Origin: Formosa undariae
GTDB taxonomy: Bacteria > Bacteroidota > Bacteroidia > Flavobacteriales > Flavobacteriaceae
Assembly: GCF_042427615.1 (NCBI RefSeq)
Contig: NZ_JBHMEZ010000032.1
Coordinates: 62,001-126,000, forward strand
Length of the DNA: 64,000 nucleotides
Direction: 5' to 3'
Under the pieces are notes generated by a model that was not told the DNA's origin, made no database searches, and saw nothing but the letters and a program-made list of their open reading frames with translations. Position numbers and translations under genes: made by a program. This document shows, piece after piece, positions 45,007 to 54,555 of this stretch (position 1 is the stretch's first letter; every line of letters begins with the position of its first letter).

Positions 45007-46173
45007 TTATGTCACCGGTTTATAATCCTTTTTATCTAAGACCATTTTGGCGATAATTTCTTTCAGAATTTCTGAAGTCCCTCCTCCTATTGGTCCTAAA
45101 CGACTATCGCGCAATAATCTTGCCATCGGATAGTCTTCCATATACCCATATCCTCCTAAAAATTGAAGACATTGATAAATAACATCATCTGCCATTTTAG
45201 TCGATTTCAACTTAGAAATAGTTGCTTCTTTTACAACATATTCTCCTCTGTTTAATCTATACGTTACGGCATAATTAAAGGTTTTACAAATGGTCATGTC
45301 CGAATATAAATCGGCAAAATTATGACGTAATGCTTGAAATTTATCTATCGATTTTCCAAACGCCATACGTTCACTCATATATTGTTGTGCATACTCCAAA
45401 GCATATTCGGCTCTCGCATGCGCATTCACACCCATAATTAAACGCTCTAAAGCGAAGTGTTGCATAATATACGGAAACCCTTTACCTTCTTCACCCATTA
45501 ACTGAGAGGCTGGAATAACCACATTATCGAACGCAATTTCGGCTGTATCTGAAGCTCTCCAACCCAGTTTGTTTAATTTTGTTGCCGAAATGCCGGGTGT
45601 ATCTCTATCGATTACAAAAATACTAATCGCTTTATGTGATTCGTCTTGGCTAGTCTTTGCAGACACCACTAAATAATCACTATATACACCATTGGTAATA
45701 AAGGTTTTTGAACCATTTAAAACGTAAGTATCTCCGTTCTTAACCGCTGTCGTGCGCATTGCTGCAACATCACTTCCGGCAGAAGGCTCACTAATACATA
45801 AACATCCTATTTTATCTCCCGCTATACTTGGTACCAAATACTTTTGTTTTATAGCTTCGTCTCCTTCTTTATTAAGATGCGTCATGGCCAAATACGCATG
45901 AGCCCACATCGCAGCAGCGAAACCACAAGAATCTATTTTTTGTAACTCTTCTAAAAAAATAATAGTATAAAAAAGGTCTAAATCTAAACCACCATAAGTC
46001 TCTGGATAATTAATTCCGAAGAATCCCATATCTCCAAATTTCTTCCAAATGAAGCGCTCTATAGTTCCTGTCTCTTCCCACTTATCAATATGAGGAACGA
46101 CTTCCTTTTTTAAGAAATCTTGCAGGCTTTTTCTAAACAACTCATGTTCTTCCGTGAAGTACATTGTATTCAT
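45007..46173 (-). CDS. acyl-CoA dehydrogenase
   Basis: The 388-residue flavoenzyme of fatty or branched-chain acyl-CoA oxidation has CISEPSAGSDVAAM (126-139, FAD/substrate loop) and a C-terminal IGGGTSEI. The usual MCAD-type base position just before GT is glycine here, while Glu243 in FALERLIMG matches the helix-G base of the isovaleryl/long-chain branch. So a branched or long acyl-CoA substrate is plausible. It is likely in a unit with the HhH protein and symporter genes upstream. Confidence 0.88.
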   Translation of the reverse strand: MNTMYFTEEHELFRKSLQDFLKKEVVPHIDKWEETGTIERFIWKKFGDMGFFGINYPETYGGLDLDLFYTIIFLEELQKIDSCGFAAAMWAHAYLAMTHLNKEGDEAIKQKYLVPSIAGDKIGCLCISEPSAGSDVAAMRTTAVKNGDTYVLNGSKTFITNGVYSDYLVVSAKTSQDESHKAISIFVIDRDTPGISATKLNKLGWRASDTAEIAFDNVVIPASQLMGEEGKGFPYIMQHFALERLIMGVNAHARAEYALEYAQQYMSERMAFGKSIDKFQALRHNFADLYSDMTICKTFNYAVTYRLNRGEYVVKEATISKLKSTKMADDVIYQCLQFLGGYGYMEDYPMARLLRDSRLGPIGGGTSEILKEIIAKMVLDKKDYKPVT

Positions 46174-46204
46174 ATAGTATATGTTTTAATCCAAGATTAC
46201 AGGA

Positions 46205-47083
46205 TTAATTGATTGCCAAATATAGTTTAATTATATCTAATTTCTGAAGCGGGAAACCCTTTACTTTCAACAATTCATCTAAATCATTAAAGCTTTCATG
46301 CAGTGTCCTGTACTCTAGAATTTCTTTAGCTAACGGATAATCAATATGTTGTATTTGAACTAATTCGTTTGTAGTTGCTGTATTCAAATTTACCTTTTCA
46401 ACCACTCTTGGCGTTTTAACAGTAAACTTCTCTTCTAAATTTTCAATCACCTCAGGAGACAACCCGTAAACGTCTTGAAGTTGAATGACGGATATAAAAC
46501 CTCCTTCGAAAGAACCTCTGAGTTTTAGTATACGCTGAGATAGTTTTTCGCCTATCCCATAAACCGATTGTAGTTGTAACGCAGTCGCCGTATTTAAATC
46601 TGCTTTTTGATTAAAAGTTAGTGGTCGATTTGTGTGCTGTTGAAATTTTTTAGTTTTAACTGACTTTTCAGTAACCCAATCAGGGAACTTAAAATAAGGT
46701 GAGATTTGTAAAAATAATGAATCTGAAATTCCAGTGACCTTCTGAAAGTCTTCAGCAGAATTAATCCATTTATTCTCTTTTCTATACTTATGAAGTTTAT
46801 CAATTTCTTCATTAGTCATTCCTAAAGTATAGCCTTTAAAATCGGTTATATAATTTGGATTAAAAGGAAACCGTTTAGGTTTAGCCTTTTCAATTTCTAT
46901 AGCTTTAAGTGAATCTATTTCATTTTGAAACACAATTAAATCCTGTTTAGGAATCTCTGTAACTTCTGTCGTTTTATCCCAAAAGAAGTAAATACTCTGA
47001 AGTATAACGATAATTAAAAGCAATAAAAAAATCCCATATCGCTGTTCTTTTGAAAACGTGATATGGGATTTGAATACTTTCAT
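46205..47083 (-). CDS. helix-hairpin-helix protein (ComEA-like repeats)
   Basis: The 292-residue protein has an N-terminal membrane anchor (about residues 17-34) and helix-hairpin-helix repeats of the ComEA type: LNTATALQLQSVYGIGEKLS and NLNTATTNELVQIQHIDYPL, plus a degenerate N-terminal one. Such repeats bind DNA non-specifically. Flavobacteria commonly encode long, anchored versions. A role in DNA uptake is possible but not shown. It lies 9 bp after the symporter gene. Confidence 0.85.
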   Translation of the reverse strand: MKVFKSHITFSKEQRYGIFLLLLIIVILQSIYFFWDKTTEVTEIPKQDLIVFQNEIDSLKAIEIEKAKPKRFPFNPNYITDFKGYTLGMTNEEIDKLHKYRKENKWINSAEDFQKVTGISDSLFLQISPYFKFPDWVTEKSVKTKKFQQHTNRPLTFNQKADLNTATALQLQSVYGIGEKLSQRILKLRGSFEGGFISVIQLQDVYGLSPEVIENLEEKFTVKTPRVVEKVNLNTATTNELVQIQHIDYPLAKEILEYRTLHESFNDLDELLKVKGFPLQKLDIIKLYLAIN

Positions 47084-47092
47084 AAATGTATG

Positions 47093-48715
47093 TTACATAT
47101 GTTCCGTATAATCGGTAGCTCCTTCTTCTAAGGCATCATCCTTTTTAGAAATCGCATTCATATACTTATTTAATTCACGCTTAACAACAGGTGTAAGCAT
47201 AACTACACCAATAATATTTGGCACCACCATAGCAAAAATCATAGCATCAGAGAAATCGATAACTGCTCCTAAACTAATAGATGCACCGACAACTACAAAA
47301 CATAAAAATAATACTTTATATACTAAATCTGTAATTTTACCTTTTCCGAAAAGGTAAACCCAACCTTGCATTCCGTAATAAGACCATGAGATCATGGTTG
47401 AAAAAGCAAATAGTATTACAGCAATAGTTAATACGATTGAGAAATGAGGTATCACACTATCGAAAGCTGTAGCTGTTAATTCTACACCTTCAGAAATAGG
47501 AACACCGTATTCCATAAACTGTCCATCGAAATTTGTAATAATTATAACCAAAGCAGTCATTGTACAAATAACAACAGTATCTACAAACGGTTCTAATAAC
47601 GCCACAATACCTTCACTAGCAGGATAAATAGTTCTTACTGCAGAATGCGCAATTGCAGCAGATCCAACACCAGCTTCGTTCGAGAATGCTCCACGACGTA
47701 TACCTTGTATCATAACTCCTACCAAACCACCAGCAATACCTAATCCAGAAAATGCACCCTCGTAAATTAACATAAATGCATCACCAATATGTGTGTAATT
47801 TGCTCCTAAAATAATTAAAGATGCTAATACATAAATACCAGCCATAAATGGTACAATTTTTTCTGTTACCGAAGCGATACGTTTAATACCACCAATAATT
47901 ACAACAGCAACAATTGCAGCCATTACTAAACCAAAATATAAACCTCCATTAGAACCTTCAATACCTGCTAATTTCACAAATTGTGCAGCAGCTTGATTGG
48001 CTTGAAACATGTTTCCTCCACCAAAAGAACCACCAATAACAAATATGGCAAAAAGAACAGCTAGTACTTTTCCTAATCCACCAAAGCCTTTTTCGGCTAA
48101 ACCTTTTTTAAGGTAATACATCGGACCTCCGTAAACGGTTCCATCTTCTCCAACATCACGATATTTAACACCTAAAGTACATTCTGCAAATTTAGAAGCC
48201 ATACCTAATAAACCCGCTAAAATCATCCAGAATGTTGCACCTGGACCACCAATAGATAAAGCTACGGCAACTCCTGCAATATTCCCTAAACCTACCGTTG
48301 CAGATAAGGCTGCAGTTAATGCCTGAAAATGGGATACTTCTCCTTCTGCACTATCGTCTCTTAAGGTTTCAATTATATTTTCGTCTTCATTAGGCGTTAC
48401 ATCTCCGTATAAAGTTTCGGCTCCATGCTTTTCAATGTCGTGATATTTATCCTGAACAACGTCTAGCGCCAATTTAAAACCAGTAAAATTTATAAACCTA
48501 AAGTAAATTGTAAAGTAAATCGCTCCACCCATTAATACAATTAAGACCCAAGGTATTTGAAAACTTTCAGAAAATGGAATTTCATAAAATATAGCATCAA
48601 CAAACCAGCCAGTGTAATCCTTAAAAATAACATCAATTTTTTCTGATGTTGTTTGCTGTGCAAATGTTAAAATAGGTAAGGTAATTGTAAAAATGGAAAG
48701 AAGATACTTCTTCAT
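47093..48715 (-). CDS. sodium:alanine/glycine symporter (AGCS family)
   Basis: The 540-residue inner-membrane protein belongs to the AGCS family. The signature GNIAGVAVALSIGGPGATFW in the centre, followed by KFAECTLGVKYRD, is characteristic. The first 30 residues are hydrophobic and signal-like, common in Bacteroidota homologues. It should import alanine or glycine with sodium. It begins the unit that continues into the HhH and acyl-CoA dehydrogenase genes. Confidence 0.9.
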   Translation of the reverse strand: MKKYLLSIFTITLPILTFAQQTTSEKIDVIFKDYTGWFVDAIFYEIPFSESFQIPWVLIVLMGGAIYFTIYFRFINFTGFKLALDVVQDKYHDIEKHGAETLYGDVTPNEDENIIETLRDDSAEGEVSHFQALTAALSATVGLGNIAGVAVALSIGGPGATFWMILAGLLGMASKFAECTLGVKYRDVGEDGTVYGGPMYYLKKGLAEKGFGGLGKVLAVLFAIFVIGGSFGGGNMFQANQAAAQFVKLAGIEGSNGGLYFGLVMAAIVAVVIIGGIKRIASVTEKIVPFMAGIYVLASLIILGANYTHIGDAFMLIYEGAFSGLGIAGGLVGVMIQGIRRGAFSNEAGVGSAAIAHSAVRTIYPASEGIVALLEPFVDTVVICTMTALVIIITNFDGQFMEYGVPISEGVELTATAFDSVIPHFSIVLTIAVILFAFSTMISWSYYGMQGWVYLFGKGKITDLVYKVLFLCFVVVGASISLGAVIDFSDAMIFAMVVPNIIGVVMLTPVVKRELNKYMNAISKKDDALEEGATDYTEHM

Positions 48716-48829
48716 AATTGTTTTTAATGTTAGTTAATATTGGGGTGGGGAACCCATTAAAGTCCCACAAGTTGCTAAAAAAATTTTATTTTTTAAAGAG
48801 AAACTTGTTAAAATGATATTAGTGTTAAA

Positions 48830-49057
48830 TTACAAATCAAACACCGATGTGCGCTTCGTATAGAGCATATCCTTAATACGCATCCAAAAAGCCAGAAATA
48901 AATATAAAGCAAAACCAAATCCAACGGTTACAAACGTGAGATAAATAAATGATGTTCTTACTACTTTTGCCCTTAAACCAATCCGGTCTGCGATACGCTG
49001 GCAAACATAAAAACCACGTTTTTGAAAGTATAGTAAAATCTTATAAAAAAATTTCAT
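48830..49057 (-). CDS. PspC-domain small membrane protein
   Basis: The 75-residue protein has one clear transmembrane segment (about 38-58) and a PspC-like pattern, with RIADRIGLRAKVVRTSFIYL before the membrane span. PspC proteins are small inner-membrane stress components, but this is a short orphan. It lies 12 bp after the DUF2851 gene and is probably co-transcribed. Confidence 0.7.
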   Translation of the reverse strand: MKFFYKILLYFQKRGFYVCQRIADRIGLRAKVVRTSFIYLTFVTVGFGFALYLFLAFWMRIKDMLYTKRTSVFDL

Positions 49058-49069
49058 GCTGCAATATAG

Positions 49070-50344
49070 CTAAAATCGGTTTAAAATGGTATTCCCCACG
49101 GCACATTGCAAGCATTTTTTATAATTACAGTATTCATTTTTTAACTGAATTAGACCTTGAGTTTGCAAAGCAGATTTTGAAATTGGTTTTAAACTTTCAA
49201 ACTTTTTAACGATAGAATTTTGTTCTGGTTTTAGCTCGTTTATTAACGGAATTAAATCTTCATTATAATTTTTACCTGAAATTTTAGAATAGCTAAATTT
49301 TACAGGAATAATTGTGTTAATAATTAAGAGATCGATAAAATTATGAGTTGTAGTCTTGTTCGATTTTTTAGTAGATTTCTTAAATGTATAATGCGTTTCC
49401 CAATATTCTGAGGTCATTACTGTAAACAAATCGTAATAGTCTTGGGCTGTTTTTGCTTCAATAATTTTTGAAAATAAATTTTGATTATTAACATAAACCT
49501 GGGCCAATTGAGACAATCTTATTGTTGGAAAATTTGGAGGTCGCAATCTAAAAAACTGTGGAGCGGTAACATGCTGCTGACTTAAACCAAATTTTTGCTT
49601 TAAAAACAGATAGTCTTTCTGTAATTGAATATAATATTCATCTTCTACAGTCGTCTCCAAAACACCACTTTGTCCTAACAATACAGATTCGAGCAACTGC
49701 CCTTTGGTTTGAATTTTTCTAATAATTGAAAAATCTATTGAAGAGGCTAGGCTAAAAAATGCATCTCCATTTACCTTCAAACCAAAATTCTTTGCTAATA
49801 ATTTAAAAAGCACAGCTTCCCAATCCTTTTTAGAAGCGTCTAAAAGTTTTTCTATATCACTCGATTTTCGTTCTAAACGTTCAAAAAACAAACGTTCCAA
49901 CCAATTCTGAAGTATAAAATCGTCTACAGAAATAAAATCATGTTCGCAATTTATCCATTTTTGAGATTTAGAAAACAATTGCTGATAGCCATTTAAAGTG
50001 GTCTTTGAAACAATCTCTTTTAATTCTAAAGTAGGAATCTCTGAATTATCCTTTCTAAAAATATCGACATCATGCTCCCAAACCACATGAAGTATCACAT
50101 TATCGTAAGCCGGATCTATTTCATGATTATGAACATACCAATCTGAAGACTTCACATGAATCTCTACATTTCCAGCCCAAAGCTGATGATCTATATTAAG
50201 TTGTGCATTAAAAAAATCTGGTCCAGAATTAAAATTATGTTGCCCGACTTGAATTAATTGAATAGTCTCTCCTTTGACAGTTTCCAAAGCACCGACATCA
50301 AATTTCTTATATTTCCATAAATAATGTAGAAAATCTTCTTGCAT
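49070..50344 (-). CDS. DUF2851 family protein
   Basis: The 424-residue protein matches DUF2851, a family of unknown function common in Bacteroidota. It opens with EDFLHYLWKYKKFD and has GQHNFNSGPDFFNAQL and AGNVEIHVKSSDWYVHNHE, conserved in the family. No signal peptide or membrane segment is seen, so a cytoplasmic role is likely. Confidence 0.82.
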   Translation of the reverse strand: MQEDFLHYLWKYKKFDVGALETVKGETIQLIQVGQHNFNSGPDFFNAQLNIDHQLWAGNVEIHVKSSDWYVHNHEIDPAYDNVILHVVWEHDVDIFRKDNSEIPTLELKEIVSKTTLNGYQQLFSKSQKWINCEHDFISVDDFILQNWLERLFFERLERKSSDIEKLLDASKKDWEAVLFKLLAKNFGLKVNGDAFFSLASSIDFSIIRKIQTKGQLLESVLLGQSGVLETTVEDEYYIQLQKDYLFLKQKFGLSQQHVTAPQFFRLRPPNFPTIRLSQLAQVYVNNQNLFSKIIEAKTAQDYYDLFTVMTSEYWETHYTFKKSTKKSNKTTTHNFIDLLIINTIIPVKFSYSKISGKNYNEDLIPLINELKPEQNSIVKKFESLKPISKSALQTQGLIQLKNEYCNYKKCLQCAVGNTILNRF

Positions 50345-50438
50345 ATATAGATGTATAATTTCAACTTAAACCTTCGAATTCTCTTTAAGAACCTGTTAAA
50401 GACGAACTAACTTCTTAAATTTACGCAAAAATTAGACA

Positions 50439-50834
50439 ATGAACGAACTCTCCTTAAATACTCCTGCTCTATTATTCTCTGCAATATCATTAATCATGTT
50501 GGCGTATACGAACCGTTTTTTAGCATATGCTGCTGTAGTAAGAGATTTACATGCCAAATATTTACAAAACCCGGACGACCGCTATATTAAACAAATTAAG
50601 AATATAAAAAAGCGACTTTACCTGACTCGCGCTATGCAAATCGCAGGTATTACGAGTTTATTGTTTTGCGTTCTCACGATGTTTTTAATCTACATCAATC
50701 AACAAACCATAGCCGTTTGGATATTTGGAATAGCTTTAATTTTATTAATTGTGTCCTTAGGATTACTCATAATGGAAATACAAATTTCTGTAAAAGCATT
50801 AGAACACCATATTAGCGATATTGAGAATAGTTAG
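50439..50834 (+). CDS. DUF2721 domain-containing membrane protein
   Basis: The 131-residue protein has three hydrophobic segments (about 9-25, 64-86 and 89-112) in the DUF2721 arrangement, whose function is unknown. A TAAATTTA near-match to the -7 box lies about 20 bp before the start. It is divergent from the DUF2851 gene and monocistronic. Confidence 0.78.
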   Translation: MNELSLNTPALLFSAISLIMLAYTNRFLAYAAVVRDLHAKYLQNPDDRYIKQIKNIKKRLYLTRAMQIAGITSLLFCVLTMFLIYINQQTIAVWIFGIALILLIVSLGLLIMEIQISVKALEHHISDIENS

Positions 50835-51098
50835 TTTAATTTAATAATGTAGCAATTTTTTAATGTAGCAATGTAATAATTGATTTGAAAATTTGAAGAT
50901 GTATTCATTTGAAGATACTACTCAATAATTTTTAAGATTTGAAACTAACAGACTTAAAGCGCCAATCACAACACACTCTTATGAGAACCTGAACTAAATT
51001 CAGTTTGACGTCCATTTCGGAATTTCAGGAACAAAAAACTTTGAAGATTTGAAACCTTGCAATTCTAAATCATAAAAACTTAACTTTAAACTAAACCC

Positions 51099-52334
51099 TT
51101 ACTCAAAACGCATGGCTCGTACTGGAGATATTTTAGTAATAATATAAGACGGTACTAGAAGCATAATTAGGCATAACACAAAAGTACCTACATTTAGCGC
51201 GATGATATAATTTATATTAATGTATACCGGTGCTTCGGTTACATAATAAATACTAGGATCTAACGGGAAGAGTTTTAAATATTTTTGAGCAAATAGCAAT
51301 CCCAAACCGATAACATTACCCCAAAATAATCCCAGAATAATTAAGTAAGACGCATTAAATAGGAATAATTTTCTAATACTCCAATTGTTACTCCCTAAAG
51401 CTTTTAAAACACCTATCATTTGCGTGCGCTCTAAAATAAGGACCAATAAAGCTGTAATCATATTAATACCTGCAACCAAAATCATGATTCCGATAATGGC
51501 ATAAATATTATTATCAAAAATCTTAATCCATTCGAAAATAGAGTAGAATTTTTCTACAATCGTTTGGGTATTTAATGTTGGCGGCGTGCTTTTATACACT
51601 TCCATACCAATTTCTTTGACTTGGTCGAAATCGTCTATAAACAATTCAAAATTTCCTATTTGGGTATCGTCCCATTTATTTAATCGCTGAATGTGTTTAA
51701 TATCACCTATAACATATGACGCATCGAACTCCTGAAAACCGGAGTTATAAATTCCAACAATTGTGTATGTAATTATATTTGGAGGCTTATTAGTATCGTC
51801 TTTAATAAAATAGGTATTAAAAGCATCTCCTAATTTAAATCCCATTTTATTTGCGATAAACTGAGACATTAAGACATCCTCATTTCTATCTTGAGTGTAA
51901 TCTGGCAGACGCCCTTCAATTAAAAAATCTTTAAAATAATCCCAAGAAAAATCTTTACCAACACCTTTTACAATAATGCCCTCAAAATCTGTTGCAGTTC
52001 GAATAACACCAAACTTAGTAGCTACACCTTGAATGTGATTTATGCCGGCTATAGACTTAAATTCCGGGTAGAATTCTTGTTGGGTAGAAATAGGGACTAT
52101 ACTTTCCTGAGAATTATTACTATCAAAATTAGAAATAGTTATATGCCCATTAAACGCAATAACCTTATCTCTAATCTTTTGCTGCAATCCTATTCCGGTT
52201 GCAATGGCAATCATCATGACAATTATACCTACAGCAATTGCAGCGATTCCAATTTTTATTATTGGCGCCGAAACACTACTTTTATACGCCCTACTACCTA
52301 TAATGCGTTTGGCTAAAAAAAATTCGTAATTCAA
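51099..52334 (-). CDS. FtsX-like permease of LolC/LolE type (lipoprotein-releasing ABC permease)
   Basis: The 411-residue protein has four transmembrane segments: one near the N-terminus (SSVSAPIIKIGIAAIAVG), a large periplasmic domain, and three near the C-terminus (IIGIMILVAGINMITALLVL onward) with the MIGVLKALGSNNWSIRKLFL coupling segment. This fits the LolCE branch that extracts lipoproteins from the inner membrane with a LolD ATPase, which is not encoded nearby. The start is only 9 bp from the divergent namZ-like start. Confidence 0.85.
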   Translation of the reverse strand: MNYEFFLAKRIIGSRAYKSSVSAPIIKIGIAAIAVGIIVMMIAIATGIGLQQKIRDKVIAFNGHITISNFDSNNSQESIVPISTQQEFYPEFKSIAGINHIQGVATKFGVIRTATDFEGIIVKGVGKDFSWDYFKDFLIEGRLPDYTQDRNEDVLMSQFIANKMGFKLGDAFNTYFIKDDTNKPPNIITYTIVGIYNSGFQEFDASYVIGDIKHIQRLNKWDDTQIGNFELFIDDFDQVKEIGMEVYKSTPPTLNTQTIVEKFYSIFEWIKIFDNNIYAIIGIMILVAGINMITALLVLILERTQMIGVLKALGSNNWSIRKLFLFNASYLIILGLFWGNVIGLGLLFAQKYLKLFPLDPSIYYVTEAPVYININYIIALNVGTFVLCLIMLLVPSYIITKISPVRAMRFE

Positions 52335-52343
52335 ATTAATGGT

Positions 52344-53567
52344 ATGCGTTTAAATGTCCTCAAAAATACAGTTTTATTATTTGTTTTCATCATGATTTCT
52401 TTTGGTTGTCTTGCAAAACCATCAACAGAAAAGTTAAAACAAGAACTTTCCGTTACACAAAACGATAGCACCATAGTTGTAGGTGCAAACAGAACCCGAG
52501 AGTACCTTCCTATATTAAAAGGAAAAGCTATTGGAATTGTAGCCAACCAAACATCTGTTATTTTTAAAGCAGATAGTACATATACTCACGTTGTAGATTC
52601 ACTTTTACAATTAGATGTAAATGTTACCAAAGTGTTTTCTCCTGAACATGGTTTTCGAGGTACAGCAGATGCAGGTGAAGTGGTAAAAGACGGTATCGAT
52701 ACCAAAACAAAATTGCCTATAGTGTCACTTTACGGTGCTAACAAAAAACCAACAGCAGAGCAACTTAAAAACATCGACCTGTTAATTTTCGATATACAAG
52801 ATGTCGGAGCACGTTTTTACACGTACATCTCGACTTTGCATTATGTTATGGAAGCGTGTGCCGAAAACAATATCCCGATTTTAATATTAGATCGTCCCAA
52901 TCCAAACGGACGTTATATTGACGGTCCTATTTTGGAAATGGAATACAAAAGCTTTGTAGGCATGCACCCTGTACCAATTGTTCATGGTATGACTATTGGT
53001 GAATATGCACAAATGATAAATGGGCAACAGTGGTTAGAAAATGGTGTGACTTGTGAATTAACGGTGATAGAAATGGAACATTATACGCATGATAAATTAT
53101 ACCATCTACCTATAAAACCATCACCAAATTTACCAAACGATCAGTCTATAAATTTATATCCAAGTCTATGCTTTTTTGAAGGGACTAATGTAAATGCTGG
53201 TCGCGGAACAACTACTCAGTTTCAAGTTTATGGCTCTCCATTTTTAAAAAATCAGGAATACAAATACACCCCTAAATCTAATAAAGGTGCTAAACATCCA
53301 AAACATAAAGAGAAATTATGTTATGGCGTAGATTTGACAAATGAAAAACAACTGAATCAGATTAACTTAGCTTATATTATTAAGGCCTATCATGCTACAA
53401 GTAACAAAACGGAGTTTTTTAATTCATTTTTCACAAAATTGGCAGGGTCTAAAAAACTACAGAAACAAATTGAAGGTAATTTAAGTGTCACTGAAATTAA
53501 ACAGTCTTGGAAAACAGGATTAGATGCCTATAAGAAAATGAGTAAGAAGTATATGCTTTATAATTAA
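52344..53567 (+). CDS. exo-beta-N-acetylmuramidase NamZ-like (DUF1343)
   Basis: The 407-residue protein has a lipoprotein-type signal with Cys22 in ISFGC. It matches the DUF1343/NamZ family: GIVANQTS, SPEHGFRGTADAGE with the proposed catalytic Glu, and IFDIQDVGARFYTYISTLHY. NamZ removes terminal N-acetylmuramic acid from peptidoglycan fragments, so it probably takes part in cell-wall recycling in the periplasm. It is monocistronic, divergent from the LolC-like gene. Confidence 0.87.
   Translation: MRLNVLKNTVLLFVFIMISFGCLAKPSTEKLKQELSVTQNDSTIVVGANRTREYLPILKGKAIGIVANQTSVIFKADSTYTHVVDSLLQLDVNVTKVFSPEHGFRGTADAGEVVKDGIDTKTKLPIVSLYGANKKPTAEQLKNIDLLIFDIQDVGARFYTYISTLHYVMEACAENNIPILILDRPNPNGRYIDGPILEMEYKSFVGMHPVPIVHGMTIGEYAQMINGQQWLENGVTCELTVIEMEHYTHDKLYHLPIKPSPNLPNDQSINLYPSLCFFEGTNVNAGRGTTTQFQVYGSPFLKNQEYKYTPKSNKGAKHPKHKEKLCYGVDLTNEKQLNQINLAYIIKAYHATSNKTEFFNSFFTKLAGSKKLQKQIEGNLSVTEIKQSWKTGLDAYKKMSKKYMLYN
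52361..52368 (-). promoter_or_regulatory. Bacteroidota -7 promoter box for the LolC-like gene, inside the NamZ-like signal-peptide codons
   Basis: TATTTTTG on the minus strand matches TAnnTTTG, 26 bp upstream of the LolC-like start. It lies within the first codons of the divergent NamZ-like gene. Confidence 0.4.
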
Positions 53568-53652
53568 TAGCATGCTTCTGGTTGACAATCGCCGGTGCTT
53601 AAAAATAAGTATTATAACTAATCCTTAATGGTAAAATTAACACTTTGAAAGA

Positions 53653-54552
53653 TTAATCTTCTGTTGTTGGACTTACTATATTATTAATTTTCTTTAGATC
53701 TAAGAGCGAAACTTCAGATTGCCAAACAGAAGCGTTCTCTTCGTCTTGTAACATTTTATAAGCCGAATAATATAAAAAAGCACGCAAATTTAGATTCTGT
53801 TTTGCTACTTCAGAAACCTTAATCCGTTTTAATTTCCTAAGTACTTTTTTAGGATCTTGAAGGAGAAGTTCTTTCTGAATCTCTAACAAATCCACACGCT
53901 GTTCTAACATGGGTTTATTATCTGATTTATCATCTTTTAAAAACTCGGAAGCTTCATCAAGATATATAGCAGATAAATCGACTAATTCCGGTCTTACATC
54001 ATTATTTGCGAAAAAGGCAAAATCCATATATGAAGAGGCGAGGTAAAATGCAGAATAAAAGTTCTTCTCACTCTTATAATTTAGCATTTTAGAATTCAAA
54101 AAAGACGTATCCATGCTGTATTTAAGAATAAACTCAGAAAGGTTTAAAAGTTGCATGTCTTGTGTGGTATTTATAATATTACCATTAGAATCCATAACCT
54201 TTAAACTTTCATCATGAAATTTATCGATATACCCCATCGATCTTGTCTTTTTAATTTCATCGTACAGTCTCGGGTATTCATTTTCACTTAATACTACAGG
54301 AACAAAATGTGCCCATAACAAACTATCTATTTCTGGACTCTCGTACATCTCTTCTATAAACACACGTTTTCCATCGCTCGTATTTACATACGCAGAAGCA
54401 CCGTCGTAGTAGGAGTTTTCCCAGACTACAACAAGGAGTTTATTTTGAACTAGAGCCAATCGTTCGCCAACGTCTAAACTCGTTAGCCACTCTTGTGCGA
54501 AACTTGTACTTATAAAAAAACAAAAGGATATAAAGAATAGTACTCTTTTCAT
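53653..54552 (-). CDS. secreted hypothetical protein, possibly thioredoxin-like without CXXC
   Basis: I do not recognise this 299-residue protein with certainty. It has a signal peptide (residues 1-20, ending STSFAQ). The first part, with LLVVVWENSYYDGASAYV, VFIEEMYESPEIDSLLW and HFVPVVL, resembles a thioredoxin-like fold of the DUF255/thioredoxin_7 type, but no CXXC active site is present. The C-terminal half is helical. It lies 3 bp after the YkgJ-like gene. Confidence 0.65.
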   Translation of the reverse strand: MKRVLFFISFCFFISTSFAQEWLTSLDVGERLALVQNKLLVVVWENSYYDGASAYVNTSDGKRVFIEEMYESPEIDSLLWAHFVPVVLSENEYPRLYDEIKKTRSMGYIDKFHDESLKVMDSNGNIINTTQDMQLLNLSEFILKYSMDTSFLNSKMLNYKSEKNFYSAFYLASSYMDFAFFANNDVRPELVDLSAIYLDEASEFLKDDKSDNKPMLEQRVDLLEIQKELLLQDPKKVLRKLKRIKVSEVAKQNLNLRAFLYYSAYKMLQDEENASVWQSEVSLLDLKKINNIVSPTTED

Positions 54553-54555
54553 AAT

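Noticed and set aside
48716..48829. Possible riboswitch before the sodium:alanine symporter
   Set aside because: A GTGGG/CCCAC pairing is present, but no known glycine- or other amino-acid-riboswitch core could be matched.
51099..52334. The permease as the FtsX partner of FtsE at 61.4 kb
   Set aside because: Its N-terminal pattern and length match LolC/LolE rather than FtsX, and the genes are 9 kb apart and unlinked.
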